Assembly: GCA_003133285.1 (NCBI GenBank)
Contig: PKWR01000064.1
Location: forward strand, 1 to 21,655
DNA: 21,655 nucleotides
From: Coriobacteriia bacterium
GTDB taxonomy: Bacteria > Actinomycetota > Coriobacteriia > Anaerosomatales > PALSA-660
Direction of reading: 5' to 3'
Part shown: one piece after another, positions 14,831 through 21,393 of the stretch
How positions within the stretch are numbered: position 1 is the stretch's first letter
How the letters are laid out: every line of letters begins with the position of its first letter
Notes under the pieces: model-generated
What the model was told of the DNA's origin: nothing
Databases searched by the model: none
The model's input: the letters and a program-made list of their open reading frames with translations, nothing else
Position numbers and translations under genes: made by a program

Positions 14831-14860
14831 TTGACACATCGGAACATCATGTGTCAGAAT
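14831..14860 (+). promoter_or_regulatory. arsR promoter with palindromic operator
   Basis: TTGACA (14831-14836) and CAGAAT (14855-14860) with an 18-bp spacer. A perfect inverted repeat, TGACACAT (14832-14839) and ATGTGTCA (14849-14856), fills the promoter from -35 to -10. A dimeric repressor bound here would block RNA polymerase, so autorepression by the following ArsR-type protein is likely. Confidence 0.75.
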
Positions 14861-14884
14861 GCACTGACAGGTAAAGGAGAGGAC

Positions 14885-15223
14885 ATGACGGACGATCGAA
14901 CCGGCGACCAGTTGCTCCAGATGCTGAGCGCCCTTGCGAACCCTCATCGGCTGCGGATCCTCGCAGCCTTGCGGAAGCGTGAGAGCTACGTCAGCGAGTT
15001 GGCCCGGGAGCTCGGGATCGGACGTCCGCTCCTCCACATGCACCTGCAGGTACTGGAGAAAGCGGGACTCGTGGTCGGACGCCACGAGATCTCGGAAGAC
15101 GGAAAGGCGCTTCGCTTCTTCCGCGTGACGGACTTCGACGAGCACCTGACGCCCGAGCGCGTCACTGCGGCGGCGAAGACCCTGAGCGCGGACAGCGAAC
15201 CAACCGGAAAGGCAAAGAAATGA
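14885..15223 (+). CDS. ArsR-family winged-helix repressor
   Basis: 112 aa. DNA-binding winged helix: LLQMLSALANPHRLRILAAL (helices 1-2), SELARELGIGRPLLHMHLQVLEKAGLV (recognition helix) and a wing around GRHEISEDGKALRFFRV. It contains no cysteine, so it is not a thiol-based metal sensor like the classic ArsR/SmtB members; the signal is unknown. AAAGGAGAGG precedes the ATG by about three to nine bases. The stop overlaps the next ATG (ATGA at 15220-15223), which ties it to the membrane protein behind it. It probably represses its own operon through the palindrome at 14832-14856. Confidence 0.88.
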   Translation: MTDDRTGDQLLQMLSALANPHRLRILAALRKRESYVSELARELGIGRPLLHMHLQVLEKAGLVVGRHEISEDGKALRFFRVTDFDEHLTPERVTAAAKTLSADSEPTGKAKK

Positions 15224-15486
15224 CACTCACTTGGCCGCTCGCGATCGTATTGGTGGTGGTGATCTTCCTGGGGGTCACCACGTTGACGACACCTGCGTTT
15301 CGGCGCTCTCGTCTCCAACTCGAGGAGATGAAGGCGAAGTACAACGAGCAGTACCAGACACTGGCGGCGGACTACGCGGCGCTCGCAGTCGAGCTTCGCG
15401 ACACGCAGGCGGCGATGCAGGCCGACCTGGCGAGGCTCACAGCCAGCGTGGAGTCCATCGAATCAATGATGCGCGAGGTGGGCTGA
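15220..15486 (+). CDS. Small membrane-anchored coiled-coil protein
   Basis: 88 aa, not recognised. One N-terminal membrane helix (residues 4-22, WPLAIVLVVVIFLGVTTL) is followed by a long charged helix (about 28-85) with heptad-like Leu/Ala spacing (LQLEEMKAKYNEQYQTLAAD, ALAVELRDTQAAMQADLARL). It starts inside the arsR stop (ATGA), so it is translationally coupled to the repressor. It may be a partner that reports membrane state to the repressor, as in other repressor/membrane-protein pairs; this is conjecture. Confidence 0.75.
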   Translation: MTLTWPLAIVLVVVIFLGVTTLTTPAFRRSRLQLEEMKAKYNEQYQTLAADYAALAVELRDTQAAMQADLARLTASVESIESMMREVG

Positions 15487-15489
15487 GCC

Positions 15490-15663
15490 ATGGACAGCAA
15501 GTTCTTCGTGCCCATCGTAACCATGCTCGCGGGAGTCGTCGTCTTCGTCACTTTCGCTATCTGGTACGCCGCGCGGGGCAGGCTGAAGCAGCTTTCGCCG
15601 CGGGTGCTGGCGGGAGTCTGTCTGGTGGCGGGGGGCCTCGTGGTCGCGTCCGGCTTCGCCTGA
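15490..15663 (+). CDS. Small two-helix membrane protein
   Basis: 57 aa, not recognised: MDSKFFVPIVTMLAGVVVFV begins a first membrane helix (residues 6-27), a short basic loop (ARGRLKQLSPR) follows, and a second helix covers about 40-56. It starts 3 bp after the previous stop, so it is part of the arsR operon. The positive loop suggests both ends face outward. Confidence 0.65.
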   Translation: MDSKFFVPIVTMLAGVVVFVTFAIWYAARGRLKQLSPRVLAGVCLVAGGLVVASGFA

Positions 15664-15684
15664 TTCCAGGCTGGCGGACCGGCC

Positions 15685-15822
15685 GTGGGCCAGGTCGTCA
15701 GATTGGTCTTGTTGATCGGTATGGCGGGTTACACGTACAGGAAGATCGGCCGTTCAGCAGCAGGGGCACTGGCAGTCGCAGCAGCCGCCGTAGGCACGTT
15801 GGCAGTTGTGGCATTCACCTAG
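15685..15822 (+). CDS. Very small two-helix membrane protein
   Basis: 45 aa, not recognised. From GTG 15685 it reads a hydrophobic segment (VVRLVLLIGMAGYTY), a basic turn RKIGR, and an Ala/Val-rich second helix ending AVVAFT. The layout (helix, basic turn, helix) is the same as in the preceding 57-aa protein. The ribosome site is weak (GGCGG upstream). The hydrophobic pattern and operon position support it more than any homology. Confidence 0.45.
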   Translation: MGQVVRLVLLIGMAGYTYRKIGRSAAGALAVAAAAVGTLAVVAFT

Positions 15823-15922
15823 GGGCAGATCACGCCGCCCAACCGGCACTTCAACCTGGCGCGTCCTGGTCAGGTCCATAGGACGGGACATACGGGAGTC
15901 GACGAGTAATGGGGAGTCAATC

Positions 15923-16624
15923 ATGAGCAAAGACAGGCGAACAGCGGTGGTCGCAGGAGCGCTGTTCATAGTTGCCACGACTGCAAGCTTGCTCGGCAGG
16001 GTGGTGCTTCTGGATCCGATCCTTAAAGGGGCCGATATTCTTACCAAGATCGCCGCAAACCAGAACCAGGTGGCTGCGGGAGCGCTTCTGGGGCTGGTCG
16101 CCTTCTTCACGTCTGCCGGCATCGCGATCGCGCTGTATCCGGTCTTGAGGCGATACAGTGAAGGTCTAGCGCTCGGCTCCGTCGGCTTGAGGATCATCGA
16201 GGGAGTGCTCTACAGCATTGGTGCGATAGCCGTGCTATCGATGCTGACCTTGGCTCGAGGGCTTGTGGAAGCCGGCGCTCCGGCTTCGTCGTACATTCAA
16301 GCGTCAGGCACGCTACTGCTGGCAGTCCGGAGTTGGGCGGGCTTGGCCGGGACCTTGGCCTTCTACCCAGCCGGCCTGATGTACTACATCGTGTTCTATC
16401 GATCGAGACTCATCCCCCGATGGTTGTCCGGTTGGGGGGTTGTTGCGGTCGCGATGGGCTTCACGGCAAGCATCCTGGTCGTGTTCCAGGCCATCATCCC
16501 CATGTCGGCGCCCCAGATCGTACTGAATCTCCCGATCTTCTTGCAGGAGATGGTTCTGGCGGTGTGGCTGATCGCGAAGGGATTCAATCCATCCGCGATC
16601 GCTTCCCTCAAGGGCTCAGAGTGA
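15923..16624 (+). CDS. DUF4386 integral membrane protein
   Basis: 233 aa with about six membrane helices. It fits DUF4386: RRTAVVAGALFIVATTASLLG at the start, DILTKIAANQNQVAAGALL near residue 40, IALYPVLRRYSEGLALGSVGLRIIEG near 72, and MYYIVFYRSRLIPRWLSGWG near 155. Function unknown; proteins of this family are common next to ArsR/TetR-type regulators. ATG 15923 is preceded by GGGGAG at 15911-15916; a longer open frame upstream has no ribosome site. It overlaps the next gene by 4 bp. Confidence 0.88.
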   Translation: MSKDRRTAVVAGALFIVATTASLLGRVVLLDPILKGADILTKIAANQNQVAAGALLGLVAFFTSAGIAIALYPVLRRYSEGLALGSVGLRIIEGVLYSIGAIAVLSMLTLARGLVEAGAPASSYIQASGTLLLAVRSWAGLAGTLAFYPAGLMYYIVFYRSRLIPRWLSGWGVVAVAMGFTASILVVFQAIIPMSAPQIVLNLPIFLQEMVLAVWLIAKGFNPSAIASLKGSE

Positions 16625-17541
16625 AAGCAGTCGTCTGCACGCGGTACGGCCCGCCGGAGGTCCTCCGGGTTGAGGAGATCGCGACTCCCGTCCCCCGGAA
16701 GAACGAGGTGCGCATACGCATCGGGGCGACCGCCGTCACGTCGAGCGACACCTACGTCCGGGGGCTGAGACTGAGTCCGGCGTACCGGATCATGGGGCGA
16801 CTCGCACTCGGCTGGAACGCTCCCCGGCAACCGGTGCTCGGCATGGTGCTCTCCGGGGAAGTGGATTCGGTCGGTCCGGACGTCCGGTCGTTCAAGGTGG
16901 GTGACCGGGTGTTCGGCTTCAACAAGAGTCTCTTCGGGACCTATGCGCAGTACGTGTGCTGGCCGGAGGACGGGCTTCTGGCCGCGCGGCCGGCCAACCT
17001 CACCGACGAGGAGGCCGCTGCCATACCCTACGGAGGTCTCCTCGCTCTCAGCTGCTTGCGCAGGGCCGGCGTTCGGGCGGGGCAACGCGTCCTCGTCTTC
17101 GGGGCATCGGGGGCGGTGGGCACGTCGGCGGTGCAGCTCGCTCGGCACCTCGGCGCGGAGGTCACGGGTGTCTGCAGTACCGCCAATGTGGAGCTCGTGA
17201 CATCTCTCGGCGCCATGAGAGTGGTCGACTACACCGCCGAGGACTTCACGGACGGGGCGGAGCGCTACGACGTGATCTTCGACGCCGTGGGCAAGAGCAA
17301 GAGCGCCAGCGCTCTGCGGCGGGGCCAGCGGGTGCTGGCTCCCGGTGGAGTCTGCATCTCGGTCGACGACGGGTCACCGAGGCTTCGTCGTGAAGACCTG
17401 GTGTTGCTCGGTGAGTTGGCGGCGCTGGGCGAGATCAGGCCCGTGACCGATCGCACCTACGATCTGGACGACATCGTCGACGCGCACAGGTACGTCGACA
17501 TCGGGCACAAGCGCGGCAACGTGATCATCAGCGTGGCGTAG
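16621..17541 (+). CDS. MDR-superfamily NAD(P)-dependent oxidoreductase
   Basis: 306 aa zinc-free medium-chain dehydrogenase/reductase, quinone-oxidoreductase or alkenal-reductase like. The N-terminal substrate domain begins MKAVVCTRYGPPEVLRVEEI; PVLGMVLSGEVDSVGPDVRSFKVGDRVFG lies near residue 75; the nucleotide-binding site VFGASGAVGTSAVQLA is near 160; the end is KRGNVIISVA. The catalytic and structural zinc cysteines of alcohol dehydrogenases are absent. The GTG start overlaps the DUF4386 stop (GTGA at 16621-16624). Last gene of cassette III, ending 20 bp before repeat copy 4. The substrate cannot be inferred. Confidence 0.88.
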   Translation: MKAVVCTRYGPPEVLRVEEIATPVPRKNEVRIRIGATAVTSSDTYVRGLRLSPAYRIMGRLALGWNAPRQPVLGMVLSGEVDSVGPDVRSFKVGDRVFGFNKSLFGTYAQYVCWPEDGLLAARPANLTDEEAAAIPYGGLLALSCLRRAGVRAGQRVLVFGASGAVGTSAVQLARHLGAEVTGVCSTANVELVTSLGAMRVVDYTAEDFTDGAERYDVIFDAVGKSKSASALRRGQRVLAPGGVCISVDDGSPRLRREDLVLLGELAALGEIRPVTDRTYDLDDIVDAHRYVDIGHKRGNVIISVA

Positions 17542-17561
17542 CCCCCGGAGGGGCTCCCGAC

Positions 17562-17604
17562 GAAAATCCCCGTGTCGGCGGTTCAAATCCGTCTCTGGCC
17601 ACCA
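17562..17604 (+). repeat. tRNA-Phe 3'-end repeat, copy 4
   Basis: 43 bp from the anticodon loop (GAAAATCCCCGTG) to CCA with one change, the same T-loop A as in copy 2. Confidence 0.95.
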
Positions 17605-17616
17605 CAGGGATGAATG

Positions 17617-17644
17617 GGACCGGCCCTTCGGGGCCGGTCCTTTT
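17617..17644 (+). terminator. Terminator after copy 4
   Basis: GGACCGGCCC-TTCG-GGGCCGGTCC followed by TTTT: a 10-bp stem with a UUCG tetraloop and a T-run. It starts 12 nt after the CCA, and its sequence is unrelated to the other terminators. Confidence 0.95.
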
Positions 17645-17829
17645 GTCCCGGTGCCGGCAGGCGGACGTTCGTGAGGAGTACAACCAAGCGGTCAGGGGAA
17701 GAAACGCCACAAGCGCGAAGAGCGGGGGCTCAGCACGCCGGCGATGTGACGGTCGATGAGGAGCGCCGACGATCCGGTCGGTCAGCTCCTCGAATCGACC
17801 CCACGGGTCGGCATCGAGGGGGGATATGC

Positions 17830-18192
17830 ATGGGGGAGTTGGGGAGTCCGGTCGGGCCGGTCTGCTCGACGGACAAGGACCTGCGGGAGCATGGTCGTCG
17901 CGGTCTTGAAGATCGCGAGCGGCAGGATGCCATCTTCAGGGCGGAGCAGGCCGGCAGGATCGCCGCCGCTGCCGGTTCCGATCGTTCGGATCCTTCCGAG
18001 GCGGATGTTGCGCGCTTCGGAGTGCAACTTCGGCGCATCGACGATCGCGTCTTCACGATGCCCCACCTGGACATCTTGTTGATGCCGGAGGGAACGCAGC
18101 GGAGCGAATCCCGCCGGTTCGCAGGCTCACTTCGCAACGCGGAGCGGGTGGAGCTTCGGCTGGATCAGGCCCCGGAACACGCGAGACAGTGA
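17830..18192 (+). CDS. Hypothetical protein
   Basis: 120 aa, not recognised. It begins MGELGSPVGPVCSTDKDLRE, is charged and soluble (EDRERQDAIFRAEQAGRIAAAAG) and ends RLDQAPEHARQ. A G-rich ribosome-site candidate (GAGGGGGGATAT) precedes ATG 17830. Support is moderate: an intact frame, G/C-rich third positions, and a position in the array where one would expect a cassette gene. Its stop lies just before a possible degenerate repeat (18197-18204). The 225 bp between copy 4 and this gene hold only the terminator and unassigned sequence. Confidence 0.42.
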   Translation: MGELGSPVGPVCSTDKDLREHGRRGLEDRERQDAIFRAEQAGRIAAAAGSDRSDPSEADVARFGVQLRRIDDRVFTMPHLDILLMPEGTQRSESRRFAGSLRNAERVELRLDQAPEHARQ

Positions 18193-18212
18193 CAAGTGGC
18201 CACCGTGTGCGA

Positions 18213-18236
18213 CGGCCGGTCCTTCGTGGTCGGCCG
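18213..18236 (+). terminator. Possible decayed terminator hairpin
   Basis: CGGCCGGTC...CGGCCG arms at 18213-18221 and 18228-18236 with a TTCG-containing loop, no T-run. It lies 8 nt after TGGCCACC (18197-18204), echoing the spacing of a repeat followed by a hairpin seen elsewhere in the array. Confidence 0.35.
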
Positions 18237-18379
18237 CCTCGCATGTCCGACCCCGGGATCCGTCACGGCGTGTCGCGCTCGCATCACGGACTCAGGGATC
18301 GAGGGATCAAGAGCGTGATCGGGGCAGTCGTCGGCATTCTGCGGCACTCGACCGCAACGCTCGTGACGGGGGTGCGCAC

Positions 18380-19735
18380 GTGGAGCGCGTCAAGTTCGTC
18401 CTGATCAACCCGACAGCGCCCGAATGGCGGATCGGTGCCGGGGAACAGCCCCGCGGCTCCCGCTACTTCAGGTTCTCCATGCTGTCCAGTCTCTACGTGG
18501 CGGCCGCGATGCCGCCGCATGTGGAGACGAGGATCGTCGACGAGGACCTCGAGCCGATCGACTTCGCGATCGACGCCGACGTGGTCGGTATCTCGTTCAT
18601 GACCTACAACGCCCCGCACGCCTACGAGATCGCCGACCGGTTCCGCCAAGAGACGGGGAAGCCGGTGATCCTCGGCGGCTACCATCCGACGTTCATGCCG
18701 GAAGAGGCCATCGCGCATGCCGATGCCGTGTGTGTGGGCGATGCTGAGGGCACGGCCCCGCGGATCATGGAGGACCTGGCGGCCGACCGCCGCGGGCAGA
18801 TCTACCGGAGCGAGCCGTGCGATCTGGCGGGGCTGCCCAGACCGGATTGGTCGCTCGTGAACACGAAGGCCTATGCGCCGGTGAGCTTCATCGAGGCAAC
18901 GCGCGGTTGCAGCCATCGATGCAGGTTCTGCTCCATCACCGCGTTCCACCACCACCTCTTCAGGACCCGCCCAGTGGATGATGTGATCGACGAACTCAGG
19001 TCGCTCGGCCGGTACGTCGTCTTCATGGATGACAGCATCATCTGCGACCGCGAGTACGCGAAGGAGCTGTTCGCCGCGATGATCCCTCTCGGCAAGCGCT
19101 GGTTCAGCCAGTGCGGCATCGGGATCGCGGACGATGATGAGCTGCTCCGTCTGGCGTGCCGCAGCGGGTGCCGGGGGCTGTTCATCGGATTCGAGTCGCT
19201 CAACGAGGCAGGACTGCGATCCTGGAACAAGCAAGCCAACGTGGGCAAGGACTACCTCGCGGCCGTTCGAAAGCTCCATGCGGGCGGTATCGCCATCTGC
19301 GCCGCCTTTGTGTTCGGTGGCGACCACGACACCTCGGACGTGTTCGAGCGAACGCTCGAGTTCCTGCTGGACGCCAACGTCGAGACGGTGCAGGCGACCA
19401 GGCTCACGCCGTTTCCGGGCACCCCCTTGTTCGAGGAGATGGACCGCGAAGGCCGGATCTTCGACAAGGACTGGTCCCACTATGACTTCAATCACGTGGT
19501 GTTCGAGCCGAACCACATGAGCCGCGATACCCTCGACGCCGGCGTGGGATGGCTGGTGAGGGAGTTCCACACCCGTCGCAGGATCGCGACGAGAGCACTG
19601 AGGTGCTTCCGGTACCTGGACCCCATGGTGGTGCTTGGCGGTGTCGCGCCCGTGAACCTGGGTTGGCGGGTGAAGCTGGCGGCAGACGGCAGCTTCGCGA
19701 AAGGCGCCGGACCGGTGCCCTGGGCCCCGGACTGA
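18380..19735 (+). CDS. B12-binding-domain radical SAM protein
   Basis: 451 aa. The N-terminal Rossmann-like cobalamin-binding domain (about residues 1-140; VVGISFMTYNAPHAYEIADRF and VILGGYHPTFMPEEA) is followed by a radical SAM barrel with the cluster motif GCSHRCRFCSI near 175 (CxxxCxxC), then a C-terminal part containing DWSHYDFNHVVFEPNHMS near 355, as in the DUF4070-type members. Such enzymes often do methylation or rearrangement at unactivated carbons; this substrate is unknown. The base-off His motif is not evident. GTG 18380 follows a GGGGG ribosome site. It stands alone in its cassette and stops 3 bp before repeat copy 5. Confidence 0.9.
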   Translation: MERVKFVLINPTAPEWRIGAGEQPRGSRYFRFSMLSSLYVAAAMPPHVETRIVDEDLEPIDFAIDADVVGISFMTYNAPHAYEIADRFRQETGKPVILGGYHPTFMPEEAIAHADAVCVGDAEGTAPRIMEDLAADRRGQIYRSEPCDLAGLPRPDWSLVNTKAYAPVSFIEATRGCSHRCRFCSITAFHHHLFRTRPVDDVIDELRSLGRYVVFMDDSIICDREYAKELFAAMIPLGKRWFSQCGIGIADDDELLRLACRSGCRGLFIGFESLNEAGLRSWNKQANVGKDYLAAVRKLHAGGIAICAAFVFGGDHDTSDVFERTLEFLLDANVETVQATRLTPFPGTPLFEEMDREGRIFDKDWSHYDFNHVVFEPNHMSRDTLDAGVGWLVREFHTRRRIATRALRCFRYLDPMVVLGGVAPVNLGWRVKLAADGSFAKGAGPVPWAPD

Positions 19736-19737
19736 CG

Positions 19738-19776
19738 ACCCCCGTGCCGGCGGTTCGAGTCCGGTTCCTGGCCACC
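19738..19776 (+). repeat. tRNA-Phe 3'-end repeat, copy 5 (degenerate)
   Basis: ACCCCCGTGCCGGCGGTTCG... ending CTGGCCACC: matches the tRNA 3' end with several substitutions, one inserted base and CCG in place of CCA. It begins within 3 bp of the radical SAM stop codon. AGCGCG (19782-19787) and CGCGCT (19798-19803) form a short hairpin behind it without a T-run. Confidence 0.85.
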
Positions 19777-19835
19777 GTGCAAGCGCGGCCCCGCATGCGC
19801 GCTCGGCTTGGACCCTCGGAGGGGTACAACTATAT

Positions 19836-21164
19836 GTGGGCTCGCTGCTGCGGGTGGAACGCAGCACGCAGGCGACACCGGGGACCGGAAGGCGGGACTT
19901 CTTGGACGCGAATGCGAGCGACACGGGGCGACGACCCGACCGCGGGCGGCATGGTGGCCCGGCAGGATCCGCCATGCGCATCGTGCTCGTCTACGCCGTG
20001 GTCGCGGGCGCGTGGATCCTGGCTTCAGACATCCTCTCCCGGGAAATGACCGTCAACCCGAATCTGCTGACGGCCGTTGCGATCGCCAAGGGCGCGCTCT
20101 TCGTCGTCGTGACGTCGGCGCTGCTCTTCGTCCAGATCCGGGGCGACCTTGCCCATCTCCAGGTGTCCGGGGACCGGCTTCGCGAGAGCGAGCACCGTTT
20201 CCGGCGCGTCATCGACCTCTCTCCGGTGCCGATGACCACGAGCGACGCGAGCGGCAACGTCACCTTGACGAACGAGGCGTTCGTCAAGGTGCTCGGCTAT
20301 TCGCGGGAGGACATCCCTACGGTTTCTGAGTGGTACTCGGCGGCCTTCCCGGACCCCGAGTACCGTCGGGGGATCACCTACGCGTGGGACCGCGAGAGCG
20401 AGCGGAGTCGGCAGACCGGGGATGCGTTCGCCCCGCTGGAGGCGAAGGTCCGCTGCAAGGACGGGACGGAGAGGACCATGCTCGTGAGCTCCGCCTCACT
20501 CGGTGCGGCGTCCTCGGAGCGGGTCGTGGCGTTCTTCGACATCACGGAACGCGAGCAGGCGGAAGAGGCGATCCTGCGGAGCAACGAGCGCCTGGAGCAG
20601 GTTCTGAGGAGCGTCATCGCGCTGATCGGCAAGGTCATCGAAGCTCGCGATCCCTACACCCAGGGTCACGAGGAAGGGGTCGCGCGGATCAGTCGGCTGA
20701 TCGCCGAGGAGATGGGCTTGCCGGCGGACGAGGTGGACGGGATCGAGGTCGCGGGGCTCGTGCACGACGTCGGCAAGCTCGGCGTCCCCGCGGAGATACT
20801 GACCAAGCCCGGCAAGCTCACGGATGCCGAGTACGCACTCATCAAGGAACACTCGCAGCGGGGACATGACATCCTCAGAGACATCGACTTCGACTGGCCG
20901 GTCGCCGGCATCGTGCTGCAGCACCACGAGCGCATGGACGGTTCGGGCTACCCCGATGGGCTCCTCGGCGACGAGATCTCGATGGCTGCCCGCATTCTGA
21001 TGGCGGCGGATGTCATCGAGGCGATGGCGGCACATCGGCCCTACCGTCCGGCTCTCGGTCTCGACGCTGCGATGGCCGAGATCGCGGAACACCCTGAGAA
21101 GTACGATCCGCGGGTCGTCTCGGCGTGCGTGCGACTCCACGAGGCGGGTCGGATCGAGGTGTAG
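19836..21164 (+). CDS. Membrane PAS-HD-GYP cyclic-di-GMP phosphodiesterase
   Basis: 442 aa from GTG 19836 (a GGAGG lies 12 bases upstream), or 396 aa from ATG 19974. Two membrane helices in the N-terminal third (MRIVLVYAVVAGAWIL; LLTAVAIAKGALFVVVTSAL), a PAS domain at about residues 118-240, a coiled linker, and an HD-GYP domain at about 260-442. The HD-GYP motifs are intact: HDVGKLGVP near 308, HHERMDGSGYPDGL near 365. Such enzymes hydrolyse c-di-GMP at a metal centre. It would counteract diguanylate cyclases such as the one at 5374. It is the only gene in its cassette and stops about 40 bp before copy 6. The start is less certain than the domains. Confidence 0.92.
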   Translation: MGSLLRVERSTQATPGTGRRDFLDANASDTGRRPDRGRHGGPAGSAMRIVLVYAVVAGAWILASDILSREMTVNPNLLTAVAIAKGALFVVVTSALLFVQIRGDLAHLQVSGDRLRESEHRFRRVIDLSPVPMTTSDASGNVTLTNEAFVKVLGYSREDIPTVSEWYSAAFPDPEYRRGITYAWDRESERSRQTGDAFAPLEAKVRCKDGTERTMLVSSASLGAASSERVVAFFDITEREQAEEAILRSNERLEQVLRSVIALIGKVIEARDPYTQGHEEGVARISRLIAEEMGLPADEVDGIEVAGLVHDVGKLGVPAEILTKPGKLTDAEYALIKEHSQRGHDILRDIDFDWPVAGIVLQHHERMDGSGYPDGLLGDEISMAARILMAADVIEAMAAHRPYRPALGLDAAMAEIAEHPEKYDPRVVSACVRLHEAGRIEV

Positions 21165-21204
21165 GCTCCAAGCGCGGAAGCGATCGCCCACGGTCGGCTG
21201 ACGA

Positions 21205-21240
21205 CCCGCGTCGGGGCTTCAGGGCCGCGCCTGGTCACCA
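21205..21240 (+). repeat. tRNA-Phe 3'-end repeat, copy 6 (degenerate)
   Basis: CCCGCGTCGGGGCTTCAG... ending CTGGTCACCA: about three quarters of positions match the tRNA 3' end by eye, with the CCA kept. It lies where the pattern predicts, 40 bp after the last gene of a cassette. A small hairpin AGGAAC/GTTCCT (21242-21258) follows. Confidence 0.65.
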
Positions 21241-21335
21241 TAGGAACGACGGGTTCCTGCGAGTCTGCGGGTGCTATGCCTCCCCGGGCGTATGCCCGTC
21301 TACTCCTTGGGGAGCACGCCTCGCAGCGCGATTGC

Positions 21336-21352
21336 GTGTATCCTCGATACAC
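21336..21352 (+). promoter_or_regulatory. Perfect inverted repeat upstream of the lipoprotein gene
   Basis: GTGTATC-CTC-GATACAC, 42 bp before the ATG. It could be an operator or a leader hairpin. A TTGCGT at 21332-21337 overlaps it as a weak -35 candidate. Confidence 0.4.
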
Positions 21353-21393
21353 TGATGGCTACGTGGTGTCTTTGACCCACGGGAGGAGTTGGA

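Larger units (their letters stand above)
14437..14884 (+). other. Gene-free junction of cassettes I, II and III
   Basis: 448 bp without a gene. In order it holds the end of the paired motif, repeat copy 2 and its terminator, about 110 bp of unassigned sequence, a third paired motif, repeat copy 3 and its terminator, then the arsR promoter and operator. Short open stretches here have no coding signs. Confidence 0.8.
10193..21240 (+). mobile_element. Array of gene cassettes bounded by tRNA-Phe 3'-end repeats
   Basis: About 11 kb in which copies of the tRNA-Phe 3' end recur in one orientation after each block of genes. Blocks end at 14536, 14750, 17604, 19776 and 21240. All genes are on the + strand and each last gene stops 3-54 bp before the next repeat. 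Similarity to the tRNA falls with distance: copies 2-4 are nearly perfect, 5 and 6 degenerate. This is what repeated site-specific integration at one tRNA gene would leave, with the newest insertion next to the tRNA. No recombinase gene is present in the window, and third-position G/C bias looks weaker than in the left half. The mechanism is inferred. Confidence 0.7.

Noticed and set aside
14491..19776. Repeat copies 2-5 as tRNA genes or tRNA pseudogenes from simple gene duplication
   Set aside because: They lack the 5' half of the tRNA and all begin at or after the anticodon loop, as expected for integration at the 3' end and not for random duplication.
14491..21240. The repeats as a CRISPR array or as integron attC sites
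   Set aside because: Spacers are 0.2-2.9 kb and contain genes, which excludes CRISPR. The repeats are tRNA 3' ends and do not show the paired inverted core sites of attC.
10117..21240. Misassembly of several genomes joined at a shared tRNA-Phe end
   Set aside because: Each junction has its own different flank, the repeats are only 32-46 bp, and copies 5 and 6 are too diverged to cause false joining. It cannot be fully excluded without reads spanning the junctions.
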